NCBI GenBank assembly: GCA_021018995.1
Contig: CM037598.1
Location: 46,577,185 to 46,641,184 of the forward strand
DNA length: 64,000 nucleotides
Reading direction: 5' to 3'
Source of the DNA: Chloranthus sessilifolius
Lineage: Eukaryota; Streptophyta; Magnoliopsida; Chloranthales; Chloranthaceae
This document shows positions 54,913-64,000 of the stretch, piece by piece. The notes below the pieces were generated by a model that worked only from the letters and a program-made list of their open reading frames with translations, made no database searches and had not been told where the DNA came from. Both the position numbers and the translations under genes were made by a program. Position 1 is the stretch's first letter, and each line of letters opens with the position of its first letter.

Positions 54913-56279
54913 GTGTACCAATGAAATGAGTTAATGCTAGTGCAGCTATGTTGAAATTTTTTGAAAATAAAGTGATTTCCCACCTGATTTTTGGAAAAAG
55001 AGGAAATTAAAAACTTTTTAAAACTAAAATGAGCTGTATTTTTAACATTTTTCATGAAGCAAATGCCAAGAATTTTCAGAATATGGATGTGTAGTGAACC
55101 TGAAATGAGAGAAAATTGTAAGGATACACCCCAGTAATTTGATGGAAGGCCATAGCCAGTGAGATTTGGCCTAAAAAAAAAAAAAAAAAATTTTTTTTGA
55201 AGAGTGTCTTGGCAATTTTTTCTGCTCTAAGGACTAATGGGATCTAATTTTAATCACTAGAAGTTAGGCAAATCCAAGTTGAAATAGCTAACAGCATTCA
55301 TGACATTGGAGACATGAAGTAAGGCCATCCCTTGGACAGTTTAAGCTTAAAATGTCCCACCTTTAAACTGCCCTTGATACACACCATTTGAGCCCTAAAA
55401 ATCCCAATTTTCTTTGATGAAAACCAGAAAATTTGAACCCAAAACCTTTTGACTTGTTTCAAATCACCCTTAATCTAAGAAGAAAAAGGAGGAGAAGTGA
55501 GGTTAGAGGAGCAAGGTTCGATGATTGGTTGAAAAAGAAGGAAGCACATTTGGTGGTGTTGTGGCATTCTAGCCCGTAAAAAAAAAAATTTAAAAATAAA
55601 AAACAAAAGAAAAGAGAAGTCACTTCATTTGAAAATCTACAAGAAGATAAGAAGCTGATGAAGCTAATCACTTCAAGTCTGCAAATTCAAAAAGAAAATG
55701 AAGATGTGTTAAAATGAAGAAGGTTGAGTTGCAAATCACCTCCTTACTTTTACTAATTTCTCAATTTGAATCCCTTTTATCCTTTTATTCTTTGTAGAAC
55801 TTCACCCATAAGCCACATCACAACCCAATAAAAAGACCTTACTGATCTGAAATAGATTGAGTTGTCATGTGGAGATGAGAATTTGTTTAATCTATGGTGA
55901 AATGAATTAGAAAATTTTAGAAGTTAGAGCAATGCCTATGCTCATGCTTGCAGTCCTATTTGAAGGCTGTAACTGCTCTTAAGCTGTGTGAAATGATGCA
56001 CCTTTCTATTTTTGGGTCTGAAATCAAAGTTGTTTGGGATATTATTAAAACAAAATTCACAAATTAAAAGTGAGCACTGCATCAATTTTCTGACACAATG
56101 CCTTGACATGAACGGACTGATAATGAAGGAATTACAGTAGAATTTCAGGTTTTAAACTGATGATTTTTCTGCTGAAAATCCTCTAGAATTGAATGCACTT
56201 GGTGTGGAATTTCTTTTATCTCACTAAGCTCTGTTTTAGCATGTTGCACTAGTACTAACTGATTTTATTGGAGAAGTTT
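54913..56279 (+). other. 3' non-coding region of element E
   Basis: No gene. Patchy homology to C 41602-43079. Contains an A18/T9-type run at about 55173-55199. Confidence 0.6.
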
Positions 56280-56455
56280 GTGGGTACCTTCACTCAATAC
56301 CCTCAGAAGACTCTCCTCCTCCACTAGGGATCACCTAGGGGTTTAAAAGGCTTGATGCATATGCTAAATGCATCTGTGCTCCCTACAAAAGTGGCGTTTT
56401 AGTTTTCTTTATCTTTCCTTTGCTCAGGGACTAGCAAAGCTTAGGTTTGGGGGTG
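56280..56455 (+). promoter_or_regulatory. Conserved 3' domain, hairpin and polypurine tract of element E
   Basis: Same blocks as C: CCCTCAGAAGACT, CTCCTCCACTAGGGATCACC, hairpin with stem GATGCAT/ATGCATC around loop ATGCTAA (56354-56374), CTCCCTACAAAAGTGGC, GGGACTAGCAAAGC, and AGGTTTGGGGGTG ending at 56455. Against C, two stem pairs are changed on both sides. Confidence 0.75.
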
Positions 56456-56570
56456 TGTTAATTAGTGAAAAGTGCCACTTTTCACCCTTTAACATGAGCT
56501 TTGATAGACCTATGAGTTGACTAATAAGTGCCTATTGAGCATATTTTATAGATAGCAGTAATAAGCAGTC
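56456..56570 (+). repeat. 3' LTR of element E, first part
   Basis: Starts TGTTAATTAGTGAAAAGTGCC; similar to the C LTR start (AAGTACCACTTTTCACCCCTT) in its first 60 bp. Interrupted at 56570 by F; resumes at 59010. Confidence 0.8.
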
Positions 56571-59004
56571 TGTTGTTGTTATTTCTCCAGTGTGAAAAGA
56601 AACAAAGATGGATTCAACACATCTGAAAGAAATCAAGACCTACAAGATACAGGGCCTGTTGTAGCAAGTTTTAATAAGTAAGAGTTTGTCCCACAGGGAA
56701 AATGGTCTAAAGCTCCAAAGGAGCCATCTTTAGTAGGCCCTCCAGATCTGATTACAGATCTTGCAATCTTAAATGGAAGGGGATTTAAGGTCACTATTAT
56801 TTAAATCCTATGGTAACCTAATGCCTAAACTACAGAAATGGTTGAGAAGAATGATGGAGTGTGAGAAAATAAATATAAAAAGGGTGAGAAGTAAGCTATT
56901 AGGTACAGATTTGATGGGTTTTATAATTCAGACTCAGATATGCTGCTATAGAAGTCTTGTCCAATGGCTACATTATCACCACAGAGGAGAAAGGATCCAA
57001 CTCACCCCTGTGCCATGATCCAATCCCTTATGGCTATAGCCTGTCCACTCAAATGGTCACAGACTATCCAATAGGGGAACCACAGTCCATAGATGGGTCA
57101 GAACATGTTTATCATTGTAGGCACTACTTCATCCAGGCTACCAGCTCAAGAATTCATAGAAACCTCAACCTCTAAAGTTCTGTGTGTGGGGCATAAGCCT
57201 GCATATGTGCACTAGCTTGGACACACAGGACCAGCAAGAGTTTGAGTACTCGCTTTAGATCTAGCTGTTCACTGCTTTAGAGAGACAGCAGTGATCCAGT
57301 CACAAGCCTACAATCTCTATAGCCAGATCAGATCTACCATCTGATGGTGGGTCTATACAAATACAGGGGAGTCTGTCTCTGCACAATCTCTCATAGGGCT
57401 ATAAGCACAAGTGCAGAGAAGAAGAATCTATCTTAGATCTGTGGATTGGCCTCACCCTAGGGCTATAACCTGTCCACTTAAATGGCCACAGATTATGCAC
57501 TGAGGCTATCCTCCTCACAAAGGTTTGAGATAAAACAAGTAGATTACTACCATCACCATGTTCACAAGGCTACCAGCTCAGGCTCCCATGGGGATTAAGA
57601 TTTAGTGGATCCTGTGGTGGAGCATAGGCCTGCGTATGTGCACTAGCCTGGACACACAGGTCACTTGGATCTGAGTAAATCCTTAAAAATAATCCTCCAT
57701 TGCTTACAATATAACTTAGCGATGGAGGATCTCAAGGCAGCAGCCTTGTACAGAACAACCCTCAAACATCAATCCCATACATGTATAACATCCTATTATA
57801 AAACTTCATTAAAACTGTTCCAAATAGACATACAAAGGCATAGCCAGCAAGTGTTGGGCTATGGAGAGAAGAAAAAGGAAAAAGATGCTGCCTAAACCCT
57901 AACCTTAGCCTACTGGAACTCTACAACCGATTCAAGAAGATAGGAGGAATTCAGTCCCCCACCTCCTCCCTTAAACCTAAACTAGGCTTAAGCTTATATA
58001 GCAGTCGATTGTGGGAGCATTAGGGTTAGGAAAACCCCAATTTTAATGATGCAAATGTGGCCCATTTCTGTTCCTTGGATGCCTCAGGGCGTGTGCATGG
58101 AGATTGGAGCATTGGAGTGCATGCCCTAGTTGCTGAAAGTTCTCAGACTGCCCCTACAGAAGTGGGGGAAAGTTAAGATCTCGAGCCTCACTAGGTAGCA
58201 ATGGTTTCCAAGTCTTGTCACATGATAGAGTGGTCGTCACGGGATTGAATTGGCTTGAAGCTCCTACAGTCGCGGGATAGATAATTTGGTCATCGCGGGA
58301 ATGCTCTGGTCGTCACGGGATAGGTACTTTGGTCATCACAGGAATGCTCTAGTCGTCGCGGGATTGCGCTTTCCATTTGAGTGATGCGGGAATCGCGCAC
58401 ATAGTTCGTTCCTTAGTGAATCTTGTGAGGATCCCCATGAAGAAGTAATGTGCATCGGCCTCTGGATTCTGCGAGCAGTCCCCTGAAGATCTGCATCCCT
58501 CGGCCACTGCATGACAGCTGCATGAAGAAGTGCCTGGAGCTCTCTCTCCTCAGCTTGTCTGAGTGAATTGTGCGAGGATTAAATACTCCTCTCTTGAGCT
58601 ACGCAAGACTATGCTACTGCTTACAACTAAGCCTCGTGAGAACTACGCGAAGTCTACTTCTCAAGCCATTCTGTCATTAATCTGCGTGAGAACAGCGCGA
58701 GCAATTGGTGTGCTGCCTTGAAAAACTTGCGACAACTGTGCGAAGCATTTTTCTCTGAGGCCCACTTTGGCATTCACTGTGTACATCCAGGTGTGTTCTA
58801 CCTTGGTGTTTCTTTCCTCTGTGAATGGGTTACCAGTTGCTTGGAGTTCTGGTGCAAAAGTAGGCTTCTTAGCAAGGTTAGGGCCTTATCTACAGCTACT
58901 GCTTATTACCTACAAATTGGTCTTAACACACATTTATTAAATGACTAAGGGTATAACAGAGGTTAAGTTAAGGGGTGAAAAGTGGTACTTTTCAGGACTT
59001 AACA
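56571..59004 (-). mobile_element. Solo LTR F (C-related family)
   Basis: 2434 bp, TGTTGTTGTT...GGACTTAACA, flanked by perfect duplications CAGTC (56566-56570 and 59005-59009). Reverse complement is collinear with the C LTR from its start to the 'ggccctgtatcttg' segment; the last about 65 bp (U5 end) are unrelated to C, so F is a sister family. TATA box TATATAAG on the minus strand (57993-58000). TCGCGGG motif array at about 58195-58720. Confidence 0.9.
58195..58720. repeat. TCGCGGG motif array in F
   Basis: gtcgtcacgggattg, cagtcgcgggatag, gtcatcgcgggaatgc, gtcgtcacgggatag, gtcgtcgcgggattgc, tgatgcgggaatcgcgc, cctcgtgagaac and acagcgcgagc. Here the reverse complement of the C motif predominates, since F is inverted. 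Confidence 0.75.
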
Positions 59005-59009
59005 CAGTC

Positions 59010-59370
59010 ATTGTGCAGAAATCCACGCTAAAATGCTCCATAAGAAGGTCTAGCTCTCACCACAACTCTGACCCAACTATGGCACACAGAAGGGCCCCAT
59101 ACCAATGACCACTTGGGGCATGCAGCAATAGTAAGGCAGCGTTGAAAAAGGAAAAACAGGCTGAGAACAACCTGTCGATAGGATCTGAAAGCTGAAAAAG
59201 GAAGAAATCATGAAGATGGGGAGAATTCGATAAGATCCATAACCTATCGCGTAGTCGGAAACAACAAGGGAGAATCTTATCGAATGGTTGCCTGAGCTTG
59301 ATCAGAACCTATCGAAAAGTTTGAGAACCTGTCGATAGGAGCCAGAAGAGAACCTATCAAAACCTATGAG
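59010..59370 (+). repeat. 3' LTR of element E, continued
   Basis: Carries its own motif, near CCTATCGATAGG: acctgtcgatagg (59170), cctatcgcgtag (59241), cttatcgaatgg (59276), cctatcgaaaag (59308), cctgtcgatagg (59327) and cctatcaaaacc (59352). Cut at 59370 by G. Confidence 0.65.
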
Positions 59371-59639
59371 TGTTGACAAGTGAAAAATACCATTTTTTCA
59401 CCCCTAAACTTAAGTCTTAATAGACCTTTGAGAGAACTAAATAACTGTTTTGAGTGCCTATGTTGCAGCTAACAAGAAAGACAGGCTTAACCATAAAAGC
59501 AGCTTAAAAGTGCCAAAAAGATGACAATCCATGGCAATCCAAAGGAAGGAAGTGAAGAAACAACCTCATCAGCTGCTGAAAGATCTAAATTGAAGAGGCA
59601 AAGACCTATAAGAGAAGCAGGGAACAATTCGAATAGAGA

Positions 59640-59910
59640 AATGCACTACAGAGTTCTTTTCGCAAAGAACCTGCACTGTTCGTAAAGAACCTGGAACTCT
59701 GCGAAAAGGACTAAAGCTCCAGGCTTAGCGTTCGAAGAGCATTTGAACTCTTCGAAAAGAAGATTGAACTTTGCGAAAAGGAGAAGACACAATTCGAAGA
59801 GCATCTGAACTCTGCGAAAAGAAGATTGAACATTGTGAAAAGAGCTTCAGAAGCCACAGCACTTTGCGAAAAGGCCCCTAAGCTCTGCGAAAAGGTATTT
59901 TGAAGAATCA
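59640..59910. repeat. CTCTGCGAAAAG motif array in the G LTR
   Basis: Ten or so copies in 260 bp: cttttcgcaaagaacc, gttcgtaaagaacc, ctctgcgaaaagga, gttcgaagagc, ctcttcgaaaagaag, ctttgcgaaaagg, attcgaagagc, ctctgcgaaaagaag, attgtgaaaagagc, ctttgcgaaaagg, ctctgcgaaaagg. Irregular spacers. Confidence 0.8.
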
Positions 59911-60245
59911 CAGCATTAACAAGGGCAATTCAGTAATCTGTTGCACGCATCCCAATGAATTTTAAAACCTAGAGACATTCCAGAGGGTTCTAAGCATGAT
60001 TCAAAGGAATATTCCACCCCACGTGAGCACCTAGAGAGGGAATCACTTGGCGGGAACTTCTAGAAACTCTAACAAACTTTCAAAATGCATAACAGAATTG
60101 ATGCCCTTTTCACCTGATTGGCTGAACCAGATCGAGGAATTCGATTGGCGTAGATCTGGATCCCCGTGCTCAACTACCATTGGTCAATACAGATCTGAGA
60201 ACCGCTGATTGGTTGATACACATCCGAGCTGGACCTGGGGAAAGC

Positions 60246-60253
60246 TATAAATA
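60246..60253 (+). promoter_or_regulatory. TATA box of the G LTR
   Basis: TATAAATA in gctataaatagacg, downstream of the motif array. Confidence 0.7.
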
Positions 60254-61226
60254 GACGAAGCATTTGCCCAATTGGGGCATCCAGATTTTGAGTTTCATTT
60301 CTAATCCCCCATTTCCCATGCAACGTCCGCAATCCTTATAATAGCCTACTTTGTACTTGGCATTTGAGAGGCTGTGAGATATCTTAACTCAAAGGAGAGT
60401 TTGCATCCAAGATCGCAAATCCGAGAGGTCGTAAGTGTTTCGTAAATTGTAAGAATGAATTTTAAAAGGTTGTTGTAAGCTATGCATTCTCCATTGGACT
60501 CATGTCAAGGGTTCCCTCCGATCTCCTGAGTACATTAGACTCCTTTAGATTCATTGTTTTGCATGCGATTTCCCTTGATTCATTAATCCTGTAAGAATTA
60601 GTGTTGGTAACCTAGTACCTTACAGCATTTGTAGTGATGTTCCTGTTCTGAATTAAGGATTTGGATTGAAGACTATTGGATGGTTTGTGGCCATTAAAGT
60701 GGACAGACCATAACCATAAGTACAATCTAATCCTTGAATTAGATTTATCTCTCTTACATCTGTGCTTGTAGCCAGATGAAGATTGGATCATCTCTGATAA
60801 GTTGCAATTATTCTCATTAGCTGTCAAAGACCAAATCAGATTTAGATATTACTTCTCCATCTTTGTTTCAATCATTCCCCCAACTCGGATCTGGATCATT
60901 TAGTTAAAGTTTTCTTGGTTTTTAGTTAGTTAAACATGACAAATTCAAACCTCTTATCAGTAATCTAGATAGGATAAGGAGCCAGATCTGGTAGCTCAGA
61001 TCTGGAGGTTTATCTTACATTTTAGACAAATTCTCTGTGGACGATCTTTCACTCACTTACTTTTAAAACTTGCTACAATTGGTGATCTTGCAGGCTAATT
61101 CTCTTCTAAGCTTGTCTTTGATATTTCTTTACTCTTTTAATATTCTAGATTGATTATAATTTAGCGATAAACTTTGTTTCAAAACACACATAAATCAACC
61201 ACACTAGGAAGCAACCACACGTTTTT

Positions 61227-61244
61227 TGGCGCCGCGTTGAATTT
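61227..61244 (+). other. Primer-binding site of element G (tRNA-Asp, altered)
   Basis: TGGCGCCG matches the tRNA-Asp complement exactly, but the following CGTTGAATTT does not; only the first 8 bases, or about 11 with a 2-base insertion, can pair. Placed 7 bp after the LTR like the other sites. Confidence 0.6.
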
Positions 61245-61418
61245 GTTCTAAAATAATAGATAGACCTAAGTTTTCCTTTTAATTTTGTTTATCAGTACTA
61301 AACTATTCTATTGTTTATACTTGTGCAGTTATCCAATTTTCGAAGAAGGGAAACTACTTAAAAAGAAATTTGGAAGGTTTGCTGTGAATAATCAGATTGA
61401 TTTTATTTTCTGAGTTGT

Positions 61419-62912
61419 ATGTTTGGTAGGAGGACTCACCGAGAGATTCTCCCATTGAATTTAGAAGTTGAAAGGCTACTACGAACCAAGCAAACAACAC
61501 AGAATTCTGCTACTATGGGTGAAGAACCTCGACTTTTGAGGGATTACTTTGCACCTGGTGCTTATAATTCCCTCTTTTGCATTCAATTTCCTATTGTGGA
61601 AGGAAATTATGAGATCAAATCCTCAACTATCCAAATGCTCCCTTCCTTCCATGGGTTGAGTAAGGAAGACCCATACAAACATGTGGATGAATTCTTGGCT
61701 CTTTGCACCACATTCAACATAGCTGGACTGGGTCCAGAAGCAACCAAGCTTAGGCTCTTTCCTTTTTCATTAAAGGATAAAGCTAGAGCATGGTTATCCA
61801 TGTTAGCACCAAATAGTATCACTTCATGGAATGATTTACAATGTCAATTTTTAGCCAAATATTTCCCAATGTCTAAAACTAGCCAATTGAGACAAAGTAT
61901 CATTTCATTTTCTCAAAATTCAACTGAAACTTTCCATGAAGCATGGGAAAGATTCAAGGAACTGTTAAGGCAATGTCCTCATCATCAAATTCCTAGGTGG
62001 CAGCTGGTTCAAAGCTTCTATCAAGGAATTGATCAAAAAGGCAAAAATATGGTGGATGCTTCCTGTGGAGGCACTTACTTACAAAAAATAGTTGAAGAGG
62101 TTTGGGACTTATTTGAAGTGATTGGTGAGAATTCAACTCAGCTGGAATCTTTGTCAAGAGAAATTGAAAATCTGGCTAGGTTGAACAATCACCAACCCAC
62201 AAAAGGGAAGATCTATGAGGTGAATGAGTTGGAAAGAAAAATGGATAATCTAACCACAAAATTTGATAGATTGATGGACTCACTTAAAACTCCAAATGTT
62301 TCAAGAGTAGAGGAGGCATGTCTGATATGCTCCCTACTCATTCATTGATCAATGTCCCTGCATCACAGTTCCCAAATTTAATGGTGGAACAAGCTCATCT
62401 TGCTCAATCATTTGGACGAGATGCGATCAAATGAATATCCATGGAGACACCCCAACTTGAGGTGGAACCAAGGGAATTACCAATCCCAACGGCAACAACC
62501 AAAGAATCAAATGCCTTTCAACCTGCATTTTATCGGTCAAACCAAACTTTTAGAACCCATTCCACAACAACTGCGGACAATGATTCAAACCCCCTCCAGG
62601 TCCCCTTCTTTTAAAGATCAAGTCTTAAATTCACTGCAGAATTTAGGATCTTTAACTTAGACTGTGAACTTTCACAGCCAGAGCATAAAGAAGATTGAAG
62701 AAACATTGGGACAGCTTTCGAATACCTTGGCAAAAAGAGAGGAAGGAAAGTTACCCACCAACCTTTGAACAATCCCAAAGGGCAGTTCATGGTTGGAGAA
62801 GCTTCTAATTCACATGAAGAAGTAAAACTGTCACCACTTTGAGAAGTGGAAAAGCGATAGATAACAAAGTAGGCCAAGAAGAAAGAAATGAGGAAGAGGA
62901 TAAAGATATGCG
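61419..62912 (+). pseudogene. Gag of element G
   Basis: MFGRRTHREILPLNLEVER start, then MGEEPRLLRDYFAPGAYN, IQMLPSFHGLSKEDPYKHVDEF, LSMLAPNSITSWNDL and QCPHHQIPRWQLVQSFYQGID; open to 62348. The zinc knuckle begins CLIC (about 62318) with His and Cys following over a frameshift near 62345. 62349-62912 is the linker in broken frames, with REEGKL and KGQFMVGEAS-like pieces and HSQSIKKIEETLGQLSNTLAKRE. Confidence 0.88.
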
Positions 62913-63820
62913 ATGAAGCAGCATAGTGATAGCAGTAGGGTTGCTGATGTACCTCAGAAAAACCAAAAACATGAAAAACAAAAAATTAAAAAAATTTCTG
63001 AAAATACTTCTAAAGCTGTAGATGAAAGATTGGTTCCTCATTTACCATTTCCACATGCAATGAAATCAGATTCCTTTGATAAAGGGAGCACAAAAATAGA
63101 TGATATGATGGAGACTTTCAAGCAAGTAAAGATAAATTTACCTTTGCTTGAGGCAATCAAACAAATTCCAGCATATGCAACATTTCTGAAAGATGTGTGC
63201 ACTCACAAAAGACAATCTAGGATACAGTTGTCCAAGAAGGTCTTTGCTGTGGAAAGAATTAGTCAGGTGTTATCCATTGCTACACCTCCCAAACTTCAAG
63301 ATCCTGGAATCCCCACAATCCCTTGCATTATTGGGGAACACACCATTGAAAAGGCTTTATTAGATCTGGTGTTAGTGTCAACCTACTTCCATATTCTATA
63401 TGAGAAGCTAGGTTTGGGAGAATTAAAACCCACTCATGTGGTGTTACAACTAGCGTGCATGATCCGAAAGAAAGCCAGAGGGATAATTGAAGATGTATTG
63501 GTAGGAGTAGATAAATTTTTCTATCCTCCTCATTTTCTACTTTTAGATATGCGACCAACCAAAAGCAAAACTTCCATCCTTATTTTGGGAAGACCATTCT
63601 CGGCTACAAAGAAATGCTTGCATTCAATGCAGTGTCCGGTATTATGGAAGTCTCATTTGGAAACATGAAGGTAAAATTAAATGTTTATAATGCATCACAC
63701 AATTCATCTCAAGAATGTTTTCATGTTGATCTATTGGACGAACTTGTGGAAGGAACTTTACAACAATTTCTAGGTGAAGACTTCACCACGGATATCAAAG
63801 ATGCTTGGGGATATCTTTGA
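62913..63820 (+). pseudogene. Protease of element G
   Basis: METFKQVKINLPLLEAIKQ, then PTIPCIIGEHTIEKALLDL. The DLGAS-type catalytic loop is disrupted: after Asp-Leu one base is missing, and a second small deletion near 63400 restores the frame at YEKLGLGELKPTHV. ILGRPFSATKKC at 63585-63620 is followed by another frameshift into GIMEVSFGNMKVKLNVYNAS, ending at 63820. 63821-64000 is the linker towards RT. Confidence 0.82.
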
Positions 63821-64000
63821 AAAGAAGCAAGTTGTATCTCCAATTCTGAGGAAATTAATGTTGTGCAAGGAACTCTTAAACAATCAGCAAGTTTTTCTTC
63901 TTGGAAACCTGCTACTCTCCCCCTTCCACAAACATCTAAGGTACCTTTGATACCTTCTTTTCTCAGCCCACCTGATTTATAACTAAAGAAGCTACCCGAA

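Larger units (their letters stand above)
52118..59370 (+). mobile_element. Element E: 3' half of an Athila-type element
   Basis: ORF3 without its N-terminus (52122-54713), a second internal purine tract, long 3' non-coding region, conserved 3' domain, and the 3' LTR (56456-56570 and 59010-59370) with solo LTR F inside it. Gag and pol are absent. The LTR is cut at 59370 by G; the remainder should lie to the right of G, outside the window. Confidence 0.75.
59371..61219 (+). repeat. 5' LTR of element G
   Basis: TGTTGACAAGTG...CAACCACA. First 80 bp resemble the C and E LTR starts (tttttcacccctaaacttaagtcttaatagacctttga). TATAAATA at 60246-60253. The segment near 60680-60720 (tggccattaaagtggacagaccataacc) is the same block found in C, F, A and the solo LTR. 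Confidence 0.85.
59371..64000 (+). mobile_element. Element G: 5' part of an Athila-type element
   Basis: 5' LTR (59371-61219), an unusual primer site, gag and protease; continues past the window end. Left flank ATGAG (59366-59370) should be its target duplication. Gag and protease are closely similar to A and C, but the LTR is shorter (1849 bp) and has a different motif. Confidence 0.85.

Overview
The window looks like a piece of a large, repeat-rich flowering-plant genome, probably a eudicot; I cannot name the species. I found no convincing host gene, tRNA or rRNA. Nearly everything is LTR retrotransposon sequence in various states of decay: Athila-type Ty3/Gypsy elements with primer sites complementary to tRNA-Asp, one Tekay/Del-like chromovirus with an initiator-Met primer site, non-autonomous relatives, solo LTRs and a Ty1/Copia fragment. 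All reading frames are broken by stops or frameshifts, and many of the lesions are transitions of the kind left by deamination of methylated cytosine.

Layout. 1-10181: Athila-like element A (minus strand; left end outside the window). It keeps gag, protease and a third ORF (ORF3), has lost RT, RNase H and integrase, and carries a solo LTR at 2027-4411 with target duplication ACAGG. 10182-10411, 28698-28736 and 45724-46870: three pieces of an older repeat X, split by later insertions. 10412-28697: non-autonomous element B (minus), whose right LTR was split by the complete chromovirus H (16251-28503, minus, duplication GTAGC/GCAGC). 28737-45723: full-length Athila-type element C (plus): 2.5 kb LTRs, gag, protease, RT-RNase H, integrase, ORF3, a small ORF4 and a long 3' non-coding region. 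47.2-47.7 kb: Copia fragment. 48.0-51.5 kb: broken relative of B (called B') holding an LTR-like insertion I. 52.1-59.4 kb: 3' half of element E (plus; ORF3, 3' domain, 3' LTR), with solo LTR F (56571-59004, duplication CAGTC) inside its LTR. 59371-64000: 5' half of Athila-type element G (plus; LTR, gag, protease).

The most interesting signal is not a standard feature type. Each LTR family carries its own short, often palindromic, usually CpG-containing motif, repeated many times at irregular spacing: TCGACAGGTT in A, TCGCGAG/TCGCGGG in C and F, ATCGATTAATCGAT in H, AATCGTAAATTACGATT in B, GCGCAATTGG in X, GCGTATGTATTACATACGC in I, CTCTGCGAAAAG in G and CCTATCGATAGG-like in E. In the three families where it can be checked (A, C, H) the same motif forms a second cluster between pol and ORF3, next to a TATA-like box about 245-285 bp before the ORF3 start. 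ORF3 has a basic N-terminus, a 'putative plant transposon protein'-like domain and, in C and E, a Pro-rich linker and coiled coil. It occurs in both Athila-type elements and the chromovirus. I propose, as inference, a self-regulating or anti-silencing system in which ORF3 recognises its own family's motif, by analogy with the VANC proteins of VANDAL transposons. Families B, C and E also share a 3' non-coding domain with two small hairpins showing compensatory base changes.
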